Assembly (NCBI GenBank): GCA_030647905.1
Contig: JAUSJA010000026.1
Span: 532,214 to 596,213, forward strand
Length of the DNA stretch: 64,000 nucleotides
Reading direction: 5' to 3'
Origin: Gemmatimonadaceae bacterium
GTDB lineage: Bacteria; Gemmatimonadota; Gemmatimonadetes; Gemmatimonadales; Gemmatimonadaceae
Part shown: positions 34,355 through 42,942 of the stretch, piece by piece
Numbering within the stretch: the stretch's first letter is position 1
How the letters are laid out: the number at the start of each line of letters is the position of its first letter
Notes under the pieces: model-generated
Told to the model about the DNA's origin: nothing
Database searches by the model: none
The model's input: the letters and a program-made list of their open reading frames with translations, nothing else
Translations under genes and position numbers: made by a program

Positions 34355-35497
34355 TCAGATCTCCGTCGTCGCCGATGACGGCGACTCGTGCAGCGGGCCT
34401 TTACGGTCGCGCAGATGGCCGCCCGCCCGGCGACTGGTAACGGCCGACACTTCGGCGATGATCGAGAGCGCGATGGCGTCCGGCCCATCGCCTCCGATGT
34501 CCATTCCCACTGGTGCGAAGAGCCGTTCGTCTCCGCGCACGGTTTCGCCAGCCGATGTCATTTCGGCCAGTATGCGCTTCGTGCGCGCCCGGGGTCCGAG
34601 CACGCCAATGTAGACGACGTCTGACTCGAGGAGCGCGCTCACGTAATCGAGATCCCGGGCGTAATGGTGCGACATGACGACTGCCGCGGTGTGCCCGTCG
34701 AGGGCGACTGCATCAGCGAGCCGGATCGCATCTTCGCATTCGACGACAGTCGCTCCCGGAAAACGCTCGGCATGAGCGTGCTCAACCGGCCGATGATCCA
34801 CGACGGTGAGATTCCAGCCAAGCTCCACTCCAGCCTTCACGAGGGGCACGACGTCCGGACCGCTGCCACAGATGACGAGTCTAACCGCCGGAACCACCAC
34901 CTCGAATGCGATTGCGACGGATCCATATTCCCGCGTGAGCCCGCGTCGCCCGGCGTTCAGCGCTTCAAAGGCATCGGCTTCAGCCGCGGCGAGCTCGGTG
35001 CGGTAGCCCCAGTCGCCGACTGTCTGTATTTCCCTCCCGGTGAAGAGCGCATGCGCCCCGAGAGCGGGAGCGCCTTCGGCGCCCGAGGATCGCATGACGG
35101 ACGCGAGCACGGACGGGGCTGCGAACTCGAGGGCCTGCTCGAGCAGAACGGCGAACGCGCCGGCCTGCATCGGCGGCAGCGGTTCCAGCAGCACGTCGAT
35201 GAGGCCGTTGCAGCCGAGGCCGAGTCCCCATGCTGCGTCGTCGTCGCCTCGCGTGTCGTAGGTGACGACGATCGCGCGTGCATCTGCGTGCGCCTGCCGA
35301 GCGTGCTCGGCGAGATCCGTCTCCAGACAACCTCCACTCACGACGCCTACCGTCGAACCGTCAACGCGCACGACCATTCGCGTGCCGACGCCGCCGTAGT
35401 TGGAGCCCGTCACGCTCACCACCGTTGCAAGCACGACCGACTCGCCCCGCAAGGCGGAGTGTGAAAGCGCATCCACGATCGCTCTGTGAGTAGTCAT
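34355..35497 (-). CDS. xdhC: XdhC/CoxI family molybdoenzyme maturation factor
   Basis: 380 residues. The N-terminal XdhC_CoxI domain shows VLATVVSVTGSNYGGVGTRM and VVSGGCLETDLAEHAR; the C-terminal Rossmann domain (about 215-355) shows RLVICGSGPDVVPLVKAG, TVVDHRPVE and VVMSHHYARDLDYV. XdhC proteins bind and deliver sulfurated Moco to xanthine dehydrogenase. It is divergent from the dehydrogenase operon across about 145 bases and followed by mocA, forming a complete maturation unit. Confidence 0.9.
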   Translation of the reverse strand: MTTHRAIVDALSHSALRGESVVLATVVSVTGSNYGGVGTRMVVRVDGSTVGVVSGGCLETDLAEHARQAHADARAIVVTYDTRGDDDAAWGLGLGCNGLIDVLLEPLPPMQAGAFAVLLEQALEFAAPSVLASVMRSSGAEGAPALGAHALFTGREIQTVGDWGYRTELAAAEADAFEALNAGRRGLTREYGSVAIAFEVVVPAVRLVICGSGPDVVPLVKAGVELGWNLTVVDHRPVEHAHAERFPGATVVECEDAIRLADAVALDGHTAAVVMSHHYARDLDYVSALLESDVVYIGVLGPRARTKRILAEMTSAGETVRGDERLFAPVGMDIGGDGPDAIALSIIAEVSAVTSRRAGGHLRDRKGPLHESPSSATTEI

Positions 35498-35641
35498 CCG
35501 CGCCGAAGATCTCCGCTCGAGTTATGCATCATTCTCTCAATTTGGAATGTGACCGAAGTACGGGGCATCGTCCAGCGTTCCGCCCGGCGGAACAGCCCCA
35601 TCTTCAAGCTTGCCGCCTTCCGCAGTGCGCCGCATCTTCTC

Positions 35642-37750
35642 ATGATGTCAGCCGTAGGCAGCAGCGTCGCGCGAAAGGATGGAATCGGAAAGGCGACCGG
35701 AGGCGCAAGATACATCGACGACCTCGTGTTCCCGGGCATGCTTCACGGGCGCACGATCCGCTCGACCGTCCCGCGGGGGCGGATCAAGTCCATCCGCCTG
35801 GATTTCGACACGTCGGGTTTCACGGTCGTGGATTATCGCGACGTCCCGGCGAAGAACGCCGTGGACCTCATGACGCAGGACCAGCCATTCCTCACCGAGC
35901 GCGAGGTGAAGCACATGGCTGAGCCGGTTCTCCTTCTCGCGCATGAAAACAAGGAGAGGCTAAACGCCGCGACGGTGGTGATCGAATACGAAGAGCAGGA
36001 GCCCCTCTTCGATCCGGAGAAATCCACCGAGGTCTTCAAGGAGGTAGAGATCGTCAAGGGCGACGCCGAATCGGCGCTCGCCGGGTCCGATGTGATCATC
36101 GTCGAAGGGACCTATCGTACGGGGCACCAGGAGCACGTGTACATCGAGCCGAACGGAGTGATCGCCGTGCCTGAAGAGGGCGGCATCGCGGTTTACGGCT
36201 CAATGCAGTGTCCCTTCTACGTGCTCAAGGCGCTGCGCTGCATGCTTGGCTCCGCGTATCCGAACGTGCGTGTGATCCAGACCGAGACGGGCGGGGGATT
36301 CGGCGGAAAGGAAGAATATCCGTCAATAATCTCGGGGCACGCCGTCCTCCTCGCGCTCAAGTCGGGCCGTCCGGTGAAGATCGTCTACGACCGCGAGGAG
36401 GATATGATCGCGACGACCAAGCGTCACCCGTCGATCGTCAGACATCGCACCGGCGTCACGCGCGATGGCCGGCTTGTCGCGATGGATGTGGACGTGCTGA
36501 TGGACGGCGGCGCTTACGCGACGCTCTCTCCAACCGTTCTCTCGCGCGGGTGCATCCATGCCTCGGGCCCGTACAAATGCGACAACATCCGCATCCGCGG
36601 ACGCACTGTGTTCACGAATACGCCGCCCAACGGAGCATTCCGTGGATTCGGCGCGCCGCAGACTGAGTTCGCCGTCGAAGTGCACATGGATCGCATCGCC
36701 GAGCAGCTCGGGATGGATTCGGTCGAGTTGCGGCGCATCAATGCGCTGCGTCCCGGCGACACCACCGCGACCGGCCAGGTTCTTCGCGACGACGCCAGCG
36801 CGCACATGGTTCTGGACGAAGCCGTCCGCCGCACCGACTTTGCGCGGAAGCGAAGGGAGTGGAAGGGCACTAATCGCTCGATCGGACTTTCGCTCTTCTA
36901 TCACGGGGCCGGATTCACCGGCGCGGGCGAACGTAACCTCAAGTCGAAGGCGCGGCTGGATCTGACGCCGACGGGAGTCCGTATCGCCGTTGGCAGCACG
37001 GAAATCGGACAGGGCACACGCACGATGCACGCGCAGATCGTGACCGACGCCCTAGGCATGCTATACGAGAGTGTCGAGGTGGCGCAGCCGGACACGTCGC
37101 GTGTTGCCGACAGCGGTCCGACCGTCGCCTCGCGCACATGCATGGTGGTCGGGAAGATCCTCGAGGAGTGCGCGCACGAGATGAAAGATCGGCTCGGGGG
37201 GCTTTCGCCCGCTGAGTACCACGCTCGGCATGGCCCGATTTCGGTCGAGCGCATGTATGAGCCGCCGGACTGGATCGTGTGGGACGAGCAGACTTATCGC
37301 GGCGACGCGTACGCGACGTACGGGTGGGGATGCGACGTGGCGGAGCTGGAGCTCGATCCGGATACGTACGAAGTGAAGCCGATCAGGTTCACTGCCGTGC
37401 AGGAGTTCGGGCGACCGATTCATCCCGCGCTCGCCCGCGGACAGATCGAGGGCGGCACGGCGCAAGGACTTGGTTACGCACTGCTGGAGAGAGTGGTGAT
37501 GCGCAACGGCGCGATGGCCAATAGCCAGCTCACCAATTACGTGATACCGACGACACTCGACATGCCTGAGATGGATGTCGTGATGATGGAGAATCCGTAT
37601 CCTGGCGGACCCTTCGGAGCGAAGGGATTGGGTGAGCTTCCGATGGACGGGCCGGCGCCGGCCATAGTGAACGCGCTCAGAAGCCTCGGACTCGATGTGC
37701 GTGAGATTCCCGCGACACCGGAGCTGCTCGCAACCTGCATGACCGCATGA
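35642..37750 (+). CDS. xanthine dehydrogenase family, molybdopterin-binding large subunit
   Basis: 702 residues. Motifs of the large subunit: ETGGGFGGKEEYP for Moco binding, NGAFRGFGAPQ with the conserved Arg, GSTEIGQGTRTMHAQI, and GAKGLGELPMDGPAPAIV with the catalytic Glu. It oxidises purines such as hypoxanthine and xanthine. Start ATG at 35642 (or 35645) has no strong ribosome-binding site, and the open frame extends upstream; the chosen site matches the family N-terminus (SSVARKDGIGKATGGARY). It overlaps the iron-sulfur subunit gene by four bases. Confidence 0.92.
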   Translation: MMSAVGSSVARKDGIGKATGGARYIDDLVFPGMLHGRTIRSTVPRGRIKSIRLDFDTSGFTVVDYRDVPAKNAVDLMTQDQPFLTEREVKHMAEPVLLLAHENKERLNAATVVIEYEEQEPLFDPEKSTEVFKEVEIVKGDAESALAGSDVIIVEGTYRTGHQEHVYIEPNGVIAVPEEGGIAVYGSMQCPFYVLKALRCMLGSAYPNVRVIQTETGGGFGGKEEYPSIISGHAVLLALKSGRPVKIVYDREEDMIATTKRHPSIVRHRTGVTRDGRLVAMDVDVLMDGGAYATLSPTVLSRGCIHASGPYKCDNIRIRGRTVFTNTPPNGAFRGFGAPQTEFAVEVHMDRIAEQLGMDSVELRRINALRPGDTTATGQVLRDDASAHMVLDEAVRRTDFARKRREWKGTNRSIGLSLFYHGAGFTGAGERNLKSKARLDLTPTGVRIAVGSTEIGQGTRTMHAQIVTDALGMLYESVEVAQPDTSRVADSGPTVASRTCMVVGKILEECAHEMKDRLGGLSPAEYHARHGPISVERMYEPPDWIVWDEQTYRGDAYATYGWGCDVAELELDPDTYEVKPIRFTAVQEFGRPIHPALARGQIEGGTAQGLGYALLERVVMRNGAMANSQLTNYVIPTTLDMPEMDVVMMENPYPGGPFGAKGLGELPMDGPAPAIVNALRSLGLDVREIPATPELLATCMTA

Positions 37751-38199
37751 CGCGATTCACGCTGAACGGCGAGACCATTGAAGTCAAAGCTCATCCTGCC
37801 GCGCGCCTGCTCGACGTGCTGCGCGAGGAATGCCATCTCACGGGAACCAAGGAAGGCTGCGGCGAAGGAGAGTGCGGCGCGTGCACGGTTCTGGTGGATG
37901 GAGAGCCGGTGTGCTCCTGCATCATTCCAGTCGCACAGGTAAGGGGCACTGAAGTCACCACGATCGAAGGGCTTGGCGGTAATCATCCACTTCAGCATCT
38001 CTTCATGAACGAAGTCGGTGCGCAGTGCGGCATCTGCACGCCCGGGATGATCATGGCGGCGTGCACTCTGGGACCCGAGCCCACGCTCGACGACGTGAAG
38101 ACGGCGCTTGCCGGCAATCTCTGCCGTTGCACCGGCTACTCGGCCATCTATCGCGCCGTGCTCAAATGGCGCGGCATGCCGGAGCCGGTGGTCGAATGA
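37747..38199 (+). CDS. xanthine dehydrogenase family, 2Fe-2S subunit
   Basis: 150 residues. Plant-type 2Fe-2S motif [21 protein letters not shown] and the second cluster motif [11 protein letters not shown] with NLCRCTGY. It carries electrons from the molybdenum site to FAD. The start overlaps the large-subunit stop (ATGA) and its stop overlaps the FAD-subunit start (ATGA), so the three genes are coupled in the order large, Fe-S, FAD. Confidence 0.95.
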   Translation: MTRFTLNGETIEVKAHPAARLLDVLREECHLTGTKEGCGEGECGACTVLVDGEPVCSCIIPVAQVRGTEVTTIEGLGGNHPLQHLFMNEVGAQCGICTPGMIMAACTLGPEPTLDDVKTALAGNLCRCTGYSAIYRAVLKWRGMPEPVVE

Positions 38200-39014
38200 G
38201 GACCGCGGTCTCGGAGATCGACCTGCGCACCGCGTCGTCGCTCGACGAGGCGCTCGGCATTCTGAAGGCAGAGAGGCGCACGCCCGTCGCGGGGGCAACA
38301 GACGTGTACGTCGCGCTCAACTTCGGAACCTTCGCGCCGCGGAAGTTCCTCGACATCTGGCAGCTCGATGAGCTGCGCACGATCTCGATGCATGGCGATA
38401 CGCTCGTCATCGGAGCGCTCACGAGCTACACCTCTCTGATACAGTCGCACATCGTGGGCGAGCGGGTACCGATGCTCGTCAAGGCGGCGCGGCTCGTAGG
38501 AGGAGTGCAGATACAGAACCGCGGGACGCTCGGTGGCAACGTCGCCAACGGATCGCCTGCTGCCGACGGCGTGCCAGTTCTTGCTGCCGCGGACGCGGTG
38601 ATCGTACTGCGCAGTACCGATGGAGAGCGGCATGTTCCGATCACCAGCTTCTACACCGGATACCGCACGACCGTAATGCGGGCCGACGAGCTGATAGTGG
38701 CGATCGAGATACTGCCGATAGAAGGCAAGCAGTGGTTCCGGAAGGTTGGCACGCGGGCGGCTCAGGCAATTTCCAAGATCGTGATGGCGGCCGTGCGAGC
38801 ACCGTTACCGCGCATCGCACTCGGAAGTGTGGCTGCTACAGTGGTGCGTCTGCCCGAGACCGAGCGGGCGCTCGCCGCCGGCGTGAGCGCCGAGGACGCG
38901 GCGGAGATTCTGGGGCACGAGATCTCGCCGATAGATGACGTGAGATCAACTGCCGACTACCGTCGTCGCGTTGCGCAGAATCTACTGCGCCGCTTCTGGG
39001 CCGAGACCGGCTGA
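38196..39014 (+). CDS. xanthine dehydrogenase family, FAD-binding subunit
   Basis: 272 residues. The FAD motif is TPVAGATDVYVALN and QNRGTLGGNVANGSPAADGV; the C-terminal CO_deh_flav_C part (RKVGTRAAQAISKIVMAAV) is complete. The subunit passes electrons to NAD or another acceptor. Start at 38196 overlaps the Fe-S subunit. Thirty bases after its stop begins the allantoinase stub, as expected for a purine degradation operon. Confidence 0.93.
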   Translation: MRTAVSEIDLRTASSLDEALGILKAERRTPVAGATDVYVALNFGTFAPRKFLDIWQLDELRTISMHGDTLVIGALTSYTSLIQSHIVGERVPMLVKAARLVGGVQIQNRGTLGGNVANGSPAADGVPVLAAADAVIVLRSTDGERHVPITSFYTGYRTTVMRADELIVAIEILPIEGKQWFRKVGTRAAQAISKIVMAAVRAPLPRIALGSVAATVVRLPETERALAAGVSAEDAAEILGHEISPIDDVRSTADYRRRVAQNLLRRFWAETG

Positions 39015-39044
39015 GCCGAACCGGCCAATGGCCGCCATCAAGTA

Positions 39045-39143
39045 ATGGATCTCATCGTTCGCGGACGGCGCGTGGTCACGCCGGACGGAGTACGCGCGGC
39101 GGCGGTGCATATAGCGGATGGTCGAATCGTCCGCGTCGGCGCG
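39045..39143 (+). pseudogene. allB: N-terminal stub of an allantoinase/dihydropyrimidinase-type amidohydrolase
   Basis: MDLIVRGRRVVTPDGVRAAA then VHIADGRIVRVGA is the beta-sandwich start of cyclic amidohydrolases, with the position after xanthine dehydrogenase favouring allantoinase. After about 33 codons the frame continues but the sequence is the antisense of the DUF6986 gene that comes from the right. The catalytic TIM barrel with its metal-binding His residues is missing altogether. Confidence 0.6.
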
Positions 39144-39145
39144 GT

Positions 39146-39374
39146 TGCCATAACCGTCCTCGAAGTCGATCCGGAAATCCTCCATCGCGCGCAACGCGAT
39201 CGCGCCGAGCTTCGGAACCGAGTCCGCCGCAAAGAGCTGCGCACCGCCATACACGGTGTGAACCGGCTGGCGCCCCGCGCTCTCGCCGGGATGTGAACCG
39301 GCAAAGGCCAGATTCGCCTCGCGAAGGGCTGCGGAAGCCTCAGTCATGAAAGTCTTGTCGAGACTGGTGCTCAT
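39146..39374 (-). pseudogene. N-terminal stub of a DUF6986 (aldolase-like) protein
   Basis: From the ATG at 39374: FMTEASAALREANLAFAGSH, then QPVHTVYGGAQLFAADSVPK, then LRAMEDFRIDFEDGYGNRAD. This is the N-terminal of DUF6986/HpcH-like proteins found in purine-degradation clusters. After about 76 codons it runs into sequence belonging to the opposite-facing allantoinase stub, and no downstream part is present. Its start overlaps the deaminase stop by four bases, so it was the second gene of that operon. Confidence 0.6.
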
Positions 39375-39952
39375 CCGTTGTAGATCCTTCCGTTCTTCTT
39401 GCGGTAAAGCTCGAGCACTGCTCTCGCCTCGCCGCGCATCACGTTGTGCACTATCTCGATCCCGCGTTCCTCGAGGTAGCGGTATGACTCGGGGAACACC
39501 GGGCCTTCCTCGAAGTTGAGCAGGGATGCGTCTTCGCGCGCCGCGCCGCAGACCAGACGCTGCACGCCGCTCCATAGCGTCGTGCCGAGGCACATGGCGC
39601 ATGGCTCGCACGACGTGTGCATTTCATGTCTGGGCAGGCCGGACGCCTTGAGCGTGAACGACCCGAGCCGCTGCTGCGCCATCATGAATGCCATCATTTC
39701 GCCGTGGAGCGTGCAGTTGTTGAGGCGCACGACACTGTTCATCCCGACTGACACAAGGCGTCCGGATTCGGACTCGTAGATTGCGGCTCCGAAAGGCCCG
39801 CCCGTACCGGCCTCGACATTGGCGCGCGCGACGGCGATCGCGAGCTGCATTCGATCCTCGTCGGTGCGATAAGCGCGGTCCCATTCGACCACATCGTCCA
39901 CCCATGCAGGGTACTCGATATGGACCGCAGGATGGGTTTCGTCTCTCATCAT
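39371..39952 (-). CDS. nucleoside/guanine deaminase of the cytidine deaminase fold
   Basis: 193 residues. Zinc site: CTLHGEMMAFM (His-Glu) and TSCEPCAMCLGTTLW (PCxxC). VEAGTGGPFGAAIYE and RIYNG at the C-terminus fit guanine deaminases of the GuaD type. It would feed xanthine to the xanthine dehydrogenase encoded 1 kb away. The start may be the ATG at 39952 or 39949. It runs opposite to the dehydrogenase operon and is coupled to the DUF6986 stub. Confidence 0.85.
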   Translation of the reverse strand: MMRDETHPAVHIEYPAWVDDVVEWDRAYRTDEDRMQLAIAVARANVEAGTGGPFGAAIYESESGRLVSVGMNSVVRLNNCTLHGEMMAFMMAQQRLGSFTLKASGLPRHEMHTSCEPCAMCLGTTLWSGVQRLVCGAAREDASLLNFEEGPVFPESYRYLEERGIEIVHNVMRGEARAVLELYRKKNGRIYNG

Positions 39953-40058
39953 GCGGAGGAAGGTTGTCGAGATCGTCTCAGTTGCGGAAGACGGGAGCTG
40001 GCTTCCGGCAAGGACTCGGATCGCGGATACATTTCAGGCAAGAGCAACCGACCCCAAA

Positions 40059-41645
40059 ATGACCGCACCGACGCCTCCGCAGCCCACTACCATAGATGAA
40101 TCCCGCCATCGCATCCGCGAAGCGCTTCTAGCGGCGCGCAAGGTCGCTGTCGGCACTCATGCGGGAGAGGAGGTCCGCGTCCGGATGATGCACCCCGGGG
40201 CCTGGATCCCCGACGATGAAATGGCTCGGCCGATCATCTACCTCGCGTCAATGAAGAACGACCCCAAGGTTCGCGAAATGACGACGCGTCCCGAGGTCGC
40301 GCTTCTGCTGCACGAATCGCCGACCGGCGAGGAGCACACGAGCTGGGAGATGGAAGTGACGGGCCGCGCGGAGGTCGTGCGCGATCCCGCCGAGCGGGAG
40401 CGGGCGAAGGCGGCGACGATGCGGACATCGTCAATCGTGCAGTACCTCGAGTCCGTCGGCCAGACCGATATCCTGGCTTTCATGCGCGTCACGCCGCGCT
40501 TCATCAAGCACCGAGTCTTTGGTGAGATCGTGTCAGGCCGCCCGCCTTCCATCATCGACTTCGGCGACGCATACGCGGATCGTGAAGGCGATGCATCTCT
40601 GCTCCGCAGACGGCTTGGCGTATGGAAGGAGACGATCAGGTGGGCATCGCTTACTGCGAGCATGGCGTCGGTCGCTGTGGGAATCGCGGCCGCATTCGCA
40701 ACGGCGGGAACCGTGCGCTGGGGATGGGCGATCCTGACTCTGATCGCCGCTGTATCGCTTCAGGCGTGCACCAACATCAAGAACGACCTCGACGATCAAG
40801 TCACAGGAGCCGACGACAGGAATCGGACGCCGGTGCTTGGGTTTACAGGCGGATCGCGCGTGATGCAGCGCGGGCTTGCAACTCGTGGAGAGCTGCTGGT
40901 CGCGATGCTGGTGTTCGGCGTGCTGAGCACGTCTATCGGGATCTACTTCGCGCTCGCCGGACGTCCCGCCGTGCTGCTCTTCGGCCTCGCTGGTCTGATC
41001 ATCGGCTTCGCCTACACCGGCCCCCCGTTCCGTCTCGCGAACCGCGGCCTCGGTGAAGTGGCGGTCGGCGTCGCGTTCGGCGTGGGAATCGTCTGCGGCA
41101 GCGCGTACGTGCAGGCGGGATTCATTCCTTCGATCGCGCTCTGGGCGTCGATTCCGGTATCGGTGCTGGTGGGACTGCTGCTCTTCATCAACGGATTCCA
41201 GGACTCGGAGAGCGATGACGAAGTCGCGAAGAGGACGGCCGTCGTTCGGCTCGGGCGGGAGCGCGCGAGCAGGGTGTATCCTGTGATCGCGGGCGCGGCG
41301 ACGCTGGCGCTGATCGCCTTCGTGGTTTCCGGTGTGCTGCCGGCGTTTGCGCTCCTCGGCCTCGTCGGCGTTCCACTCTTCATCAAGGCCGCCGCCGTTG
41401 CACGGCGCAGCTTTAACGAGCCGATGGAGCTCGTGCCGGCAAATGCCTACACGGCAGTCGGGCACCTCGCGAGCGCACTCGGCCTCGCGATCGGTCTCAT
41501 CTGGTCGGGCGTGGGCGGCGGAATCAATGCCGCATTGATCGCGGTGGCGCTGATGGGCGTGCTCGTCATTCTCTACTACAACCGATCGATCGGCCGGCTT
41601 GCTCGCGCGTTCCATGGTGTGAAGGACGCGGTCGCAAAGACATGA
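40059..41645 (+). CDS. fusion of a PNPOx-like flavin domain and a UbiA-type prenyltransferase
   Basis: 528 residues. Residues 1-185 are a pyridoxamine-phosphate-oxidase-like split barrel (HRIREALLAARKVAVGTHAG, VALLLHESPTGEEHTSWEME, FIKHRVFGEIVSG). Residues 195-528 are a UbiA membrane protein with about nine helices and the two Asp motifs NIKNDLDDQVTGADDRNRTP and NGFQDSESDDEVAKRT. UbiA enzymes prenylate aromatic rings such as dihydroxynaphthoate. The window also has a separate menA, so this is a second one joined to a flavin domain. The ATG at 40059 is chosen; the frame is open 36 codons further up. LLM oxidoreductase and men genes follow. Confidence 0.85.
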   Translation: MTAPTPPQPTTIDESRHRIREALLAARKVAVGTHAGEEVRVRMMHPGAWIPDDEMARPIIYLASMKNDPKVREMTTRPEVALLLHESPTGEEHTSWEMEVTGRAEVVRDPAERERAKAATMRTSSIVQYLESVGQTDILAFMRVTPRFIKHRVFGEIVSGRPPSIIDFGDAYADREGDASLLRRRLGVWKETIRWASLTASMASVAVGIAAAFATAGTVRWGWAILTLIAAVSLQACTNIKNDLDDQVTGADDRNRTPVLGFTGGSRVMQRGLATRGELLVAMLVFGVLSTSIGIYFALAGRPAVLLFGLAGLIIGFAYTGPPFRLANRGLGEVAVGVAFGVGIVCGSAYVQAGFIPSIALWASIPVSVLVGLLLFINGFQDSESDDEVAKRTAVVRLGRERASRVYPVIAGAATLALIAFVVSGVLPAFALLGLVGVPLFIKAAAVARRSFNEPMELVPANAYTAVGHLASALGLAIGLIWSGVGGGINAALIAVALMGVLVILYYNRSIGRLARAFHGVKDAVAKT

Positions 41646-41674
41646 CGGCAATGGCCGCTGATCACTGACCGTCA

Positions 41675-42721
41675 ATGGAACTGGGGATCTACACTTTCGC
41701 CGAGACGACACCGGACGCGGCGACCGGACAGACGATCACCTCGGCACAGCGGCTGCGGGACCTCATGGAGGAGATCGAGCTCGCCGATCAGGTCGGGCTC
41801 GACGTGTTCGGGGTGGGTGAGCATCACCGCCCCGACTTCTCTGTCTCCGCTCCGGCGGTGGTGCTCGCCGCGGCCGCGGAGCGAACGAAGCGGATCCGGC
41901 TTACCAGCGCGGTGACCGTGCTCAGCTCGGACGATCCTGTGCGCGTATTCCAGGATTTCGCGACGCTCGATCTGCTTTCCGGTGGGCGCGCCGAGATCAT
42001 GGCGGGGCGCGGGTCGTTCATCGAATCGTATCCGCTGTTCGGATACGATCTCGAGGATTACGACGAGCTGTTCTCCGAGAAGCTCGAGATGCTTCTCAGG
42101 ATTCGCGAGAGCGAGCGAGTCACGTGGTCAGGCAAGCACACGCAGTCGCTCGATAATCTCGGAGTGTATCCGCGTCCGATTCAGAATCCGCTGCCGGTGT
42201 GGATAGCGGTGGGAGGAACTCCGCAATCGGTTGTGCGCGCGGGCACGCTCGGCCTTCCGCTTGCGATCGCGATAATCGGTGGTGCACCGGAGCGATTCGT
42301 TCCCTTTGCCGATCTTTACAGGGAAAGCGCTCGACGCGCGGGTCATGATCCGGCGACGCTCCAGCTCAGCATCAACTCGCACGGCCTGATCGGAGATTCA
42401 TCGCGCGAGACAGCGGATGTCGCGTGGCCCGCGTACGCGATGACGATGGGGAAGATCGGGCGCGAGCGGGGATGGTCCCCGCCGACACGGCGGCAGTTCG
42501 ACGCCGAGAGATCCCCGCGTGGCGCGATGGTGCTGGGCAGCCCGCAGGAGGTGATCGACAAGATTCTCTTCGAGCACAGCCTGTTCGGAATGACGCGGTT
42601 CCTTATTCAATTCACCGTCGGCACGCTGCCGCACGCGACGGTGATGCGGTCCATCGAGCTGTTCGGAACGAAGGTCGCACCGGCGGTGCGCAAGGAAGTT
42701 GGCGAAACCCCGTCGAAATAA
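41675..42721 (+). CDS. LLM-class flavin-dependent oxidoreductase
   Basis: 348 residues. Luciferase-like TIM barrel: [40 protein letters not shown] and [20 protein letters not shown]. It uses FMNH2 or F420. The gene starts 30 bases after the PNPOx-UbiA fusion and is probably co-transcribed, which hints at a flavin-linked step on a prenylated quinone, but this is only inference. Complete. Confidence 0.87.
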   Translation: MELGIYTFAETTPDAATGQTITSAQRLRDLMEEIELADQVGLDVFGVGEHHRPDFSVSAPAVVLAAAAERTKRIRLTSAVTVLSSDDPVRVFQDFATLDLLSGGRAEIMAGRGSFIESYPLFGYDLEDYDELFSEKLEMLLRIRESERVTWSGKHTQSLDNLGVYPRPIQNPLPVWIAVGGTPQSVVRAGTLGLPLAIAIIGGAPERFVPFADLYRESARRAGHDPATLQLSINSHGLIGDSSRETADVAWPAYAMTMGKIGRERGWSPPTRRQFDAERSPRGAMVLGSPQEVIDKILFEHSLFGMTRFLIQFTVGTLPHATVMRSIELFGTKVAPAVRKEVGETPSK

Positions 42722-42780
42722 CCCGCGATCCTTTCGCTGGACACCGGTAGCTCGCGGGAACAGAATTGAGTCCTACTCCT

Positions 42781-42927
42781 CTGGAGGCCCCATGCATACT
42801 GGCGCATTCGCGCGCTGCGGTCATGGCTCTGACCGCCGCGGACTGGGCGGATCACTATAGCCAGGCGGCGATCTACCTCCGCCTCAACGGCCTGCTGCCG
42901 CCGACGGCGAAGAAGCCGGCGCAGTAA
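42781..42927 (+). pseudogene. C-terminal remnant of a DinB-like protein
   Basis: The frame reads LEAPCILAHSRAAVMALTAA, then DWADHYSQAAIYLRLNGLLP, then PTAKKPAQ and a stop. The segment HYSQAAIYLRLNGLLPP is like the last helix of DinB-family thiol-dependent enzymes (with the third His metal ligand). Nothing of the first two helices is present. It lies between the LLM gene and menC. Confidence 0.4.
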
Positions 42928-42942
42928 CCAGGCTAGGCCGGC

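Noticed and set aside
40533..41711. 392-codon minus-strand frame opposite the PNPOx-UbiA fusion
   Set aside because: His/Arg/Glu-rich shadow of a membrane protein gene without recognisable motifs.
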